In this document: piece by piece, positions 49,136-60,700 of the stretch | Layout of the letters: each line of letters opens with the position of its first letter | Numbering within the stretch: the first letter of the stretch is position 1 | The notes under the pieces: generated by a model | The model's database searches: none | Told to the model about the DNA's origin: nothing | The model's input: the letters and a program-made list of their open reading frames with translations, nothing else | Translations under genes and position numbers: made by a program | Source: Beroe forskalii | Taxonomy: Eukaryota; Ctenophora; Nuda; Beroida; Beroidae | DNA length: 64,000 nt | Direction: 5' to 3' | Assembly (NCBI GenBank): GCA_011033025.1 | Contig: WFMF01000227.1 | Location: forward strand, 210,295 to 274,294

Positions 49136-49384
49136 CGAACCAAAATAGTGTAACTTTCATAATTACTTGATAATATAGTTATAGATGATATAAGGGATTT
49201 GCACTGATAATTACTACTAAGTTTTTAACATATGTAATTGGAAATTATCAAAGTGATTCAATTGAATTGAAGAATATACAATGATGAACATAACTATGAG
49301 CAAAATATTATCTCTTGTCTCAATTGAGTGTAATTCCTGTGTACCACAATCCTAAAAATACCTGAGTTGGTTGCTTGCGCATTT

Positions 49385-50790
49385 TCTAAGGAAACACGTT
49401 TCGTTCGCATTTCCTGAGGAAACGCGTTGCGTACACATTCCTGAGGAAACGCGTTGCGTGCACATTTCCTGAGGAAACGCGTTGCGCGCACATTTCCTGA
49501 GGAAACGCGTTGCGTGCACATTTCCTGAGGAAACGCGTTGCGTGCACATTTCCTGCGGGAATGTGCGTGCGCATTTCCTGCGGGAATGTGCGTGCGCATT
49601 TCCTGCGGGAATGCGCGCGCGACCCATTTTCCGCAGGAATGCGCGCGCGACGCATTTCCAGCGGGAATGTGTGCGCGACCCATTTCCAGCGGGAATGCGC
49701 GCGCGACGCATTTCCAGCGGGAATGTGTGCGCGACGCATTTCCAGCGGGAATGCGCGCGCGACGCATTTCCAGCGGGAATGCGCGCGCGACGCATTTCCA
49801 GCGGGAATGCGCGCGCGACCCATTTCCAGCGCGCGCGACGCATTTCCAGCGGGAATGCGCGCGCGACGCATTTCCAGCGGGAATGCGCGCGCGACGCATT
49901 TCCAGCGGGAATGCGCGCGCGACGCATTTCCAGCGGGAATGCGCGCGCGACGCATTTCCAGCGGGAATGCGCGCGCGACGCATTTCCAGCGGGAATGCGC
50001 GCGCGACGCATTTCAGCGGGAATGCGCGCGCGACGCATTTCAGCGGGAATGCGCGCGCGACGCATTTCAGCGGGAATGCGCGCGCGACGCATTTCCTGCG
50101 GGAATGCGCGCGACGCATTTCCAGCAGGGAATGCGCGCGCGACGCATTTCCGCGCAGCGGGGAATGCGCGCGCGACGCATTTCCTGCGGGAATGCGCGCG
50201 CGACGCATTTCCTGCGGGAATGCGCGCGCGACGCATTTCCAGCGGGAATGCGCGCGCGACGCATTTCCTGCGGGAATGTGCGCGCGACACATTTCCTGCG
50301 GGAATAAACGCGCGACGCATTTCCTGCGGGAATAAACGCGCGACACATTTCCTGCGGGAATGTGCGCGCGACGCATTTCCTGCGGGAATGTGCGCGCGAC
50401 GCATTTCCTGCGGGAATGCGCGCGCGACGAATTTCCTGAGGGAATGCGCGCGCGACGCATTTCCTGCGGGAATGCGCGCGCGACGAATTTCCTGAGGGAA
50501 TGCGCGCGCGACGAATTTCCTGAGGGAATGCGCGCGCGACGCATTTCCCCTGGTAATGCGTGCACCAAAAATTTTTCTGGAAATGTATGTGCACCGCATA
50601 ACCTCTCCGAATGCGTGCGCGACGCATTTCCTCCGGGAAATACATTTTACACGCATTCCAAAAGAATTGAGTTGTACACGCAGTCCCAGACACCAGAGGA
50701 AATGCGTTGCGCACGCATAACCAGGGGAATGCGTTGCGCACGCATTACCAGGGGAATGAATGCGTTGCGCACGCATTTCAAGAGGAAATG
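49385..50790. repeat. 28-bp GC-rich satellite
   Basis: About 49 units of CGCATTTCC(A/T)GCGGGAATG plus CGCGCGCGA. The left end (49385-49550) is a diverged subtype with GAGGAAACGCGTTGCGTGCA. Each unit is half-palindromic (GGGAATGCG / CGCATTTCC) and carries a CGCGCGCG run. Because 28 is not a multiple of 3 and the unit lacks stops on either strand, it stays open in all six frames for hundreds of codons. These open frames are not genes. Confidence 0.95.
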
Positions 50791-50991
50791 CACTTAGATT
50801 GCACTTAGATCAAAGATGGAAACACTTTTGCAATAAGTAAAAATATTAAAAACCAGAATTGCAAATGATAGAGTGGCAAAATATCTGGACCATGAACGCT
50901 TATGGTGGACCGAATGATACTACTAAAATAGCATCGCCTACGTACAATACTACAAGAAAACTCATGGAATATCATAAACATTCTCAGATCG

Positions 50992-51172
50992 GGCGACACG
51001 CGTATGTGTGCACATGGATCGATCGAAAGACCCGTCGAAAGAATGCGCAAATTTCAGCAAAAATTCAATTTAAAAATTTTAAAAGCAAATTGAAACCTTG
51101 CGCGCGCACTGTAATTTGCGTGTTCTTTCGACGGGTCCTTCGATCGACCCATGTGCACACATACGCGACAAG
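50992..51172. mobile_element. Family B palindrome, well preserved
   Basis: CGCGTATGTGTGCACATGG, ATCGATCGAAAGACCCGTCG and AAAGAA at the left are mirrored at the right (TTCTTTCGACGGGTCCTTCG, ATCGACCCATGTGCACACAT). The arms are about 50 bp around an AT-rich middle. Confidence 0.8.
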
Positions 51173-51537
51173 CCTGAATCTTTAGGTGACCAGACGCAAG
51201 GATAAAGTCGAATTAGATCATAATTAAGTTACCATAATAACTAAGCAATTAGATAATTAATCATAATTAAATAACTTTTTAAATGACACGAAAGCGTTAG
51301 ATATTCCATTCTTTAAATCTGAAACAATGAACTAAACCATGTGGATAACATTTAATACCAATAAGCATCAACAATCACGATCAAAACATCTCTATTTCAT
51401 CAGATTCAATTCTAAGAATTATTTAAATCTATATAAAATCATTTAATTTAATATCTCAAGCCCAGGAATCCCTTTCCACTTGGCATTCTTCTGGATCCTG
51501 GTCCCCAAATCCCAAAGTGAAGCCAACGAAAAACTAA

Positions 51538-51772
51538 CGGTTACAGTTCGAACTGCAATTTGCACATATTTTGTCTGCGCGGCGTAAGACTATCACTAAG
51601 TCTGCGCGTCGTACAGAAATGTTCCCCTTACCTGAACCAGGGGCGTCGCGTAAAACTAGGGATCTGGTTAGAGCAAACAGGCATGCTATTCACATTTCTA
51701 TACGCCGCGCGAACTAACGCCGCGCACACAAAAGACGCGCAGAGTGCATTTCGAACTGCCCCAGTAATAACT
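51538..51772. mobile_element. Hairpin element, family A, with internal insertion
   Basis: ACAGTTCGAACTGCAATTTG and the inverted TGCATTTCGAACTGCCCC ends are far apart because about 90 bp of other sequence (CCTTACCTGAACCAGG region) splits the middle. It begins only 13 bp after the stop codon of the zinc-finger gene, so it would form most of that gene's 3' UTR. Confidence 0.7.
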
Positions 51773-51784
51773 TAACATTACAAC

Positions 51785-54700
51785 TCAACCGTAACGGAAT
51801 CGTCTGTTTTCCGAGTGTTCTCGGCTTCTGAGATGGTGCTGTGCTTCGTTCGTTGAGTTAAAGTGCCAGGAACATGTTTCGCAGAAGTACTGGGTGCCTC
51901 GGATCTTCAAACCTGGCGGATGGAGATGGTTAGGGAGCAGAAACTTTAATTATGTCATCTCATTAGAAACTGAAATCAGAACTATTGCAATCAGTTCACT
52001 AGCATCGAACTACGAAAATGATAATGCCGCGCATTTCACAGTGCGCGCAATTTACACTTTCTGTCAAGAATTTCTGTCAAAAGTACAGTTTTTTATGCGT
52101 TATCATCGATCAATACATGAGCACACATATGCCATTATACCATGGGTAAGGTAGCAGACTAGCAAACACTCACCTGGAATTCCCGGGAGTCTGATATCCC
52201 CGTCCCCAGGATATCCTGGCCCAGCACTTCCCAGAGTAACAGTCATTGTGGGAGGGGTACTTCGAATGAGGGGTGCTTTCGTCTCCGTTACTCGCCTTCC
52301 AAACTGACCCTCGTTAGCAAACTGACGTTCGTTAGGAAACTGACGATCGTTAGGAAACTGACGTTCATTTGGAAACTGACGATCGTTAGGAAACTGACGT
52401 TCATTAGGAAACTGACCCTCGTTAGCAGTAGGAAATTGCCTGTTGTCAGCAAACTGACGATCGTTGGGAAACTGTCTATTGTTAGGGAACTGACCATCGT
52501 TTGCGTTGGGAAATTGACGATGATCACTGGCAAATTGCCCATGGTTTGGGAACTGCCTATCATTAGGGAACTGCCGATCATTAGGGAATTGCCGATCATT
52601 AGGGAATTGTCTATCGTTAGGGAATTGCCGATCGTTGGCGAATTGTCTATCATTAGGGAATTGTCGATCGTTAGGAAACGGACCATTATTGGCAAATTGT
52701 CTATCGTTAGCAAATTCTCTATCGTTTGGAAATTGCCGTCTATCGTTGGCGAATTGCCCATCGTTAGCAAACTGCCGATCATTCGCAAACTGCCCATCGT
52801 TAGGGAATTTTCTATCGTTTGCAACTTGCCGATCGTTATGGAATTGTCTATCGTTAGGGAACTGCCGATTATTGGCAAACTGCCCATCGTTAGGAAATTG
52901 TCTATCATTAGGGAATTGCCCTTCGTTAGCAAATTGCCTATTCGGACCATCAAAAGGCCTCTGATCGTTGTCCACACTGGGCCTCACAACCCTAGCTGCT
53001 TCAACCCTGGGTGACACTTTGATCGTCCCCGATTCTTGGACAGAACGGACAGTCCGGGATGTCTTTGGAAGTTGGTTGGTAGGGAAGGGAGGAGCATGAG
53101 TCTCAGATGAACGAGGAGGAGGGGGCTGTTGGAAGGCTTGGGGATCAGAAGGACGCACGAAGTTATTGGGCTCAGAAGGGCGGGAGGGTATGGAGTGGGG
53201 ATGCGGTGCCTCCTTGGAAGCCAATCTCCGTGATTTCCTCCTCATTTCCTCACCACTGACTTCAACTCTCTTTGGCCCCAGACGCCCTGCAATGCCTGAA
53301 GGCCTGGTTGTCTTAATGTCAGCAGGGTTACCAGCTGGTCTTGCAGATGGCTGAGAAATGACCCTGTTGTTGGCAGAGTTTAGCTTATCAAGGTCTACAC
53401 CGCCTCCTCCAACAGCAGCTGCAGCAGGTGCTGGTCGAGCCACATCTGGGGCTGTTCGTGCAGCTGGTCGAGCCACATCTGGGGCTGTTCGTGCAGCTGG
53501 TCGTGCCACATCTGGGGCTGTTCGTGCAGCAATCGCTGCAGCAGTTCGAACAGCGGCTGAAGGAGAATTTGTTGCAGCAGAAGTAGCATTTTTTGCAGCA
53601 GAGGAGGCTGTTCGACTTGCCGTAGAAGGAGCCGATCGAGCATAACAAACTTTGCCACCCTTGATGATCCTTGTGACTTTGGGCTTTGGGGCAGGAGCAT
53701 CTGGACCGGTTATGGTCTTCCTTTTGAAGACCTTAGTGACCTTCTTCGGTATTGTGACGATGTTCTTGTTTTGAGAGGGTGCTTTGTCTGTTTTGCTCGT
53801 CGAGGTACTGTTGGAGGCCGAGGGAGGTCGCTTAAGAGGGGGCTTTGGAGCTTCTTTTGACTTGGAGCTCGACGGAACAGTTGATTGAGGAGTAGAAGAA
53901 ACCTTGGGTTTCGTAACAGGACCCTCTCCTTTCGATGGGTTCACAGCGGATTTTGTAACCGATGCCTTCGGCAGAACAGAAGACTTTACAGGAGATGTCT
54001 TTGCAGTTGAATTCGCAGGTTTCTCAACTTTATCTGGAGACTGCTTTTTGGGTGCCACTGCAGATCCACTGTCTAGGTTTACTGGTGCAGATGGCTGAGA
54101 GGTTGACGATGTAAGAGCCTTTGCAGTCGATCGCGTGACTCTTTTCACTCCCACTTTGGTTTCATCTCCCTTTGAAGAAGCTTTCCCTTTTGTATCATCT
54201 GTTCCATCAACAGTAGCCTTAGCAGTGACTTCTGAAACAGAAGGAGAAGTCGTATTAGTGTCTGAAGCCAGAGATGCCTGGGACAGTTCAGGCTTAGCTC
54301 CAGTGTTTTCCGATACTTTTGGGATAGCAATCACAACATCACCTTTTTCTTCCAGAGAAACGCTAGCAGCTAAAGAAAGTTGTGGATTGCTGTTGTTAGA
54401 ATCGGATACATCTTTTATCGTCGAAGGGGTTTCAGGACACTCCACTTCTTTGACATTAAACTTTACCGATATATCCAGTTCATTCTTCGTCTCAACTTCT
54501 TTTTGGTCATCAACTATCGATAATTCCTGGGTCTCCATTGCATCGTAGTCATCGATAATCGAGATATCATTGAAGTCCAATTCATCATCGGATAAGTTGT
54601 CATATATTCCGGGTTCACCAGCCTGGGTTGTCTCTATAACATCTAACCGATCACTCACAGACACCTCTATCTCTATATCCAGTGTGCTGGTTCCTAAAAT

Positions 54701-57700
54701 TTCATTTGGCGTCTCACCATCATCCTTATCAGTTGTTTTATCTTCCTTAGGTGCCACTTCTTTAGATTCCTCTTGTGGATTTGCATCTAGAATCTTACTT
54801 TCATCTGCAGGTGGAGGGTCTTTGCTTTGGGAATCAGTAGAGATTTTATCAGTAGCAAGGTCAGTTGTTGGAGGAAATTCCTTTGAAGATGTATCAACTT
54901 CTTCAAGTGGGTGCGAACTGCTTTCGGGAGATTTGTCTTCAAGGTTTCCATCTTTAGTCACGGATGAAGGTGCTTTGATTGCAGATTCAGGCGGGTGGAT
55001 GGAATTGGCTGCATCATCTGTGGTTTCCGAATCGATTTCCATTGGTTTATCAACTTGAAGCGTTTCTTCTTTTTCAGATACTATGGATGATTCCGGATCA
55101 GTAACGTTCTCAGTACTAACATTTGAATCTTTAACTGGTGGTCCTTTTGAATCGGGATTGGTGGCTGGTTTTGGCACGGAATCCTCGATTTCAAGGGTTG
55201 AGGGAACTTCTACCACTGTTTTATCAACCAATTCTGATTTTTCTTTACTTTCACTGGATTCTCCTGCTGGTATTTCTTCCTCTGAATCCTCTCTGATAAC
55301 TATAATAGACTCCTCCTTTACAGACTCTTCCTTTATAGACTCTTCTTTCTCATCACGCTTTCCTTGCGGAGTGACACTTCCACCACTAGCTGTATTTTCT
55401 GATGACTCAGTAGTTTGCCCATCAGCTGGAGGAGGATCCTGATCTTCAGCAACCAAAGTCTCATCCATTATTTTATCACTCTCATCCAGAACCAAACAGG
55501 AAGAAACATCGGACGGTAAAGTAGTTTCCTCTTCCGACACCTTCCTTTATTTCCTCTTCCACAGGTTCCTCTTTTTTCTCTTCCACAGTTTTCTCTATTT
55601 TCTCTTCCACAGTTTCCTCTATTTCCTCTTCGAGTGTTTCATCTTCTACCGTAGTTGATTGGTCATCAAAATCAAAGTCAACCACTTGAAGACCCAGCAT
55701 CTCATCGTCATCGTCATGCGTTGGAGCAGGGAGTTCTTTTTTAGGAGGAGGATTTATGGAGGTAACTTCATCATCGCTAATGTCAATAACTTCCTTGGCT
55801 TCCTCAGCTTTCTTCACTTCCTTCACTTCATCATCTTTGGAGTCTTTTGTGGGTTCGATAATGATGCATTTTTCCGAAGTTGGTTTGATGGAACACTCGT
55901 CAGATTTCACAAAGTAACCGTATTTCCGGTCCTGCTTGCTCCGTCTTTCTGAAGACCTAGATCGGGATTTTCTGGAAGAATGCCGCTTTTCAGGGGATTT
56001 GGATCGGGATTTTCTTGTGGAATGTCTCTTTTCAGGAGATTTTGATCGGGATTTTCTTGAAGAATGCCGCTTTTCGGGGGATTTCGATCGCGATTTCCTA
56101 GAGCAACGAGGGTGTCGCCGGTTCTCCCTACTCCGACTCCGTTTAGGGGACTCTGCTGACGATTTCCTTCTTTTCCGTTCACTAGCTCCTGCGATAAACC
56201 GAATGTTAAGTTCAGAAAATCAAACATACAAAGAAGCAACCAAGAAAATCGGTTTCATATCGTTTGCCTAAACCCTTCCTCAAGACGTCTAAGTTTAAAC
56301 GTTCAACTGATACGATGAAGTTATCATTTGAAGCTTTCGAAAAACCCTTCCATTTTGAGAAAACACCCCATACCTTCTTCTGTTGAGCTGTCTGAGTCGT
56401 ATTGTTTCTGGAGGGAGGAGAGGGTGGCTGATCCTTGGGACGCACCAGCTGCACCTGAAACAACAAATTTAGTTAGAGTTCGCGCGTATTTGAATAGTGC
56501 CGGCTAGGTTTTGGGTCACGTGACCAAACCAGTGCCATTCGAATAACGCACCTGAAACAGAATTCAGAACAACCAATTCTCAGTTGTTTCATATTTTGGC
56601 GACATCATCCGCCATCTCTCCATTTAAAAATTAAATTTTGCGCTATAAAAACCAAATTTCTGTGAAATAACGGATACGATCCACTGACCCGATGTGGAGG
56701 CATTAGGTTTAGGACCAGGTTTAGCGGACGGCTCTGGCGGGGAAGGGTCGTCGTTGATAACGATCGTTGTGTTTCGCTGTGGTGTCACGGGGTAGTTTAT
56801 TCCGGGAATTGGGATGCCGAACTTGATGAAGATGCCCAGGGTCTGAAGAGAATGTGATCAGGAATATGAAGAATTGTGAATCAAGGATTGAAGGGTCCGT
56901 AACTTTGTCCGGAAGGTCTTAAATTCAGGTTTAGCGCCGGTTTGGGTAAATAAAAATTGTGAATTGGCCTGCATTAGACTGGCGCCCGGACAAAGTGGCA
57001 AACGGATCTATGCCCGAATTGTGAATTCACTTGGGCATAAAGAATTATGAACTAGTTTTGTAAGGGTGTAAAGAAATTTGTGAATTCAAAAAAACTAAGG
57101 ATTTGCGCGGCGTATACATGTCTGTTCGCTGCGTGCAAAGACGCCCACACAAAAGACGCGCAAACTGCAGTTTTCACCGTATTATAAATCACAACCCTAC
57201 CTTTTTGTGCAGCAGGAGGCTGACGTGGTTGGCCAGATGACCCTCATCAGGAAACCACATGTTACACACTGCACAGAACTGCTGGGGGAAGGGATGCGGC
57301 GTTTTCACTTTCAGGTCGTTAATCATAGCGGCTATGACCTTTTCATGCGCAATGTATTACGACAGTCACGTGGGACTGCAGGTTGTTGGATGAAGTCTTT
57401 TTTTTCTGCTGAATTTTGCTTTTCTGAATTTCAATGACAAGATTTGTAGTAACTGGAATTAATCTTTTAAAAAAAGTCATCACCTTATAAGCCGTGGATA
57501 ATAACTTCCATTAACAAGAACAAGATTTGGAAGCTCTGCCAAATTTTGGAAAACCCATCAAATGGCATGATTTAAATATCCAAAAAAAGGGCAAAAGAAG
57601 GGGAAAAAGGGAAAAATAAAGGCATAAACAAAGTCAAAGGAGGGCACCCTGCGAGAGATGGGCAAATTGCCAGCTAACCTCAACGCAGTCAAGCTTCATG

Positions 57701-60700
57701 CGACACTCGTAACAGAAAGTCTTAGCGAACTCCTGTTCATCTTGCTTGGCAGGGGTTATATCGGAAGGTTTCCTCATCTCACCCACACTAAGGCTGGGGG
57801 TGGGGAGACTGGAGGTGGTGGTAGGGTGCTGAACAGCTGAAATGTGGAGTGGATTTTAGTCGAAACTTTCGATAATCAGTAATAGTCATTGATCGTCTAC
57901 ATCATAGTCGAAATTAGAGTTTTTATTTAACTCAATTAATTTCCTGCACCATTAGCTTGTTAGGTGAAACAAAATGAAAAGATTTCCCTCCACCTACCAT
58001 TGAATTGAGGGGACATATCAGGAACGGGAACAGAGAGGGCCGGATAACTGGCTAGATCAGGTCCTTGCTTCTGAAATGAGATGGAAAGTGTGAGGGAACG
58101 GTTTATGAGGGAAAAAGAAAACAATAAACAAAACTCACAAAAAAAACAGGGATTGACAGTTGAATCTTAAACTATCTATTCCTCATTTATTGATTATACT
58201 AGTTTCTGAAGTCGAATGATTGGATAGCGGTTAACCCTCCCTCTTTCCACGGGCTTGGGACCGTCAGTATGCTATAGTTTACGTAGTGTCACGTGACATC
58301 AAATCCAGCAATTTCATTGGCTGATTGCGCTATCACGTGACATTACGTAGCGTAGTGTCGCGAGTTCGAAATAATTCTGATCTATCGAACTTGCAACACC
58401 TGTTTTACACTTAGTGCTATAACATACAGGCGAGGTTACATCCAACACAAAGGATATGAAATGCACGCGATATTGCATTCGATAAATGTGGAGGAATCCG
58501 CCCAAAGGGGCAATGTGCTCAAATACCCAAGTAATTATATTCATTGCATGGGTTAACGTCAAGCCTCGAGGCACATTTTTCGTAGGTCAAGTATCCGATT
58601 ACTCATGTGTATACACATGCATCGATCGATGAAGGGATTCATAAATACGTGCATTTGATAGTGCGCGCAAATCACTTTATCATGGAAATTCTGTCGAAAT
58701 TGACGCCTTTGTATCGATCCATGTGCACAAATATTATGGGTTATCATAGGGCTATTATATATTTCAACTCACGGAGCTAAGTGCTAGATGTATCTCTCCG
58801 ATGTTATGATTAGCTAACTCGTCCACCGTTTCAAACACCAAACTACAGAGCTGACAGGGGAATACCCGCTTCTTCCTCTTGGCAAGGCGGTCCTTTGACA
58901 TACGCTGAGAAGCGTTTCTTGTGGAGGTTCGTGTCGAGGTGGTCGAGGAAAGGCTGAAAAGAGAGAGGTTTTAGGGTGTGATTTTTGAGGGTTGAACGAA
59001 GGAGTGTGTTTTGTAGGGTGTTGAAGCGGTTTAGAGCTGAAAACAAGAGGAGTTTAGGGGACGGAGATATTCGTACCAAGGGCCTATTTTATAATTCGAT
59101 TTATTTATTCAAGGCGGGGTCTGGGGGCGTTGCCTCGATAAAATAATTGAAAAGACTTTTGGGCCTATCTGGAAGTTGAAAGCTTAGGCCGGCGACGGTT
59201 GTCGCCATAACTCCTCCTCTCTACGGCTAACTTCGTGTTATAGGGGTCAAGGAAAGTAGAAAGGAAAGGAAAAGATGCTGCAGTAAGCAGTTGGTGTCAG
59301 TCACATGTTTGACAATTATTTTCTGATAAATTCTAATTTTCGTCTCATTTGCGACAAAACAAGAAGCAGCTTAAAATTGTGGCCACAATCTACCCATCTT
59401 TATTTGGTTATTACGGCACCAGTTTATGTCTATTATATTGGCTGAATTTGGAAGGCATGACTGAAATGGGAAAATCTTATTTATTGCTCAAGTGATCAGA
59501 AAGGGGTGGCTAGGGAAAAATTTCGATGTAATGCAGTAGTAAAAAGTCGGATAAAGAAATAAATAAACATGATATTTCCTAAATCAATACAATATTTATA
59601 TCGATTATTCATCAATATGAATGAAAAATTAAACAAATAAATAATACTAAAAGCGAATGAATTGGCTAACTAGTTCAACTAATGGTTAATTTTGAAAATT
59701 GATCCCCAAAAATGAAATAGTTGATTTTTAAAAGAGAAAGTAAATATTATGATTTAAAGAAAATTCAAGCACAGCCTTCCGTTTTACACTCGCTATTATT
59801 GTGTTAGAAAACAAAGCTTCACAATAATCCTATCATTTCATGGACAGCCAAAACTAAAGATATGGGAAAATATGTACTAAACTAAAAACTCTGCTTTAAA
59901 ATATTCCTGCTTCAGCCCCTTTAAAAACTCGGCAAGAATCGAGCTCAAAGCAGTGCAAAATTCTGAATGAGCTCGATCATTTTCTGTTCAAAGCAACGCA
60001 TTGCGAACGCAAGGTTCTGAATAAATATAAAAACTCAGCAAGAATCGAGCTCAGAGCAGTGCAATGTTCTGAATGAGTTCTAGGAGTTTCTGCCTCCTAT
60101 ACTCCATGAAGTGAAGCTGAACAAACGACGCGGCCTCCGCTGCTTTCTCTCCCACCCACGACTTAAAATGATCCAAATCCTCCTTTATAGCACCAAAACA
60201 GTTCTCTATCAGACCCTTTCTGTTATCAACGTGAGCTTCCAATTTATGCTGTTTCAGATAGGTTTCACTCTCCGAAACACACATTGTCTTCAGTGCCCCC
60301 AAAGTATCAGCCACGCTATCAATAATAGCAACTATTTCACCCCAAGAAGCCGAGCCCTCGAAGTTCGTACCGATCATTGCATCAGCGATATCGATGCTTT
60401 TCCGCATTTCATGCCGAATGTTCTGTAGATCGTCTCCCCATTTGTCCTGGTATTTGAAAGTCTCAGGAGGCCGTTTGTAGGCCAATTCTTGGAGTTTAAC
60501 GAGATGTTCTAGAATGTTCTGTCGGTTCTTTTCGATGACAAAAGTGTAGGACATATTATGGCAAGGTGTTGTAGAGTTTTCCTGGGTTTTCCTGAGAGTG
60601 GAAGTGATGGTCTCCAGTTCTGAAGCAATGGGTTCGAAAACATCCCACAGTTGTTTTTCCCGGACCTGTCTAGCCCCTTCACTCAAACCTTTATCTGTGA

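Noticed and set aside
49294-50776. Open frames of 189-474 codons on both strands
   Set aside because: Products of a 28-bp stop-free satellite; peptides are pure repeat translations in every frame.
52103-52174. C-terminal extension of the long zinc-finger-gene exon
   Set aside because: A consensus donor at 52173 joins in phase to exon 51912-51785, which adds a fourth finger; the extension reads into a family B repeat.
52288-55442. Plus-strand and shifted-frame open frames over the big exon
   Set aside because: Shadows of the minus-strand coding repeats.
55482-55910. Separate 142-codon gene
   Set aside because: It is the same exon as 56188-52174, interrupted by a one-base frameshift at 55540.
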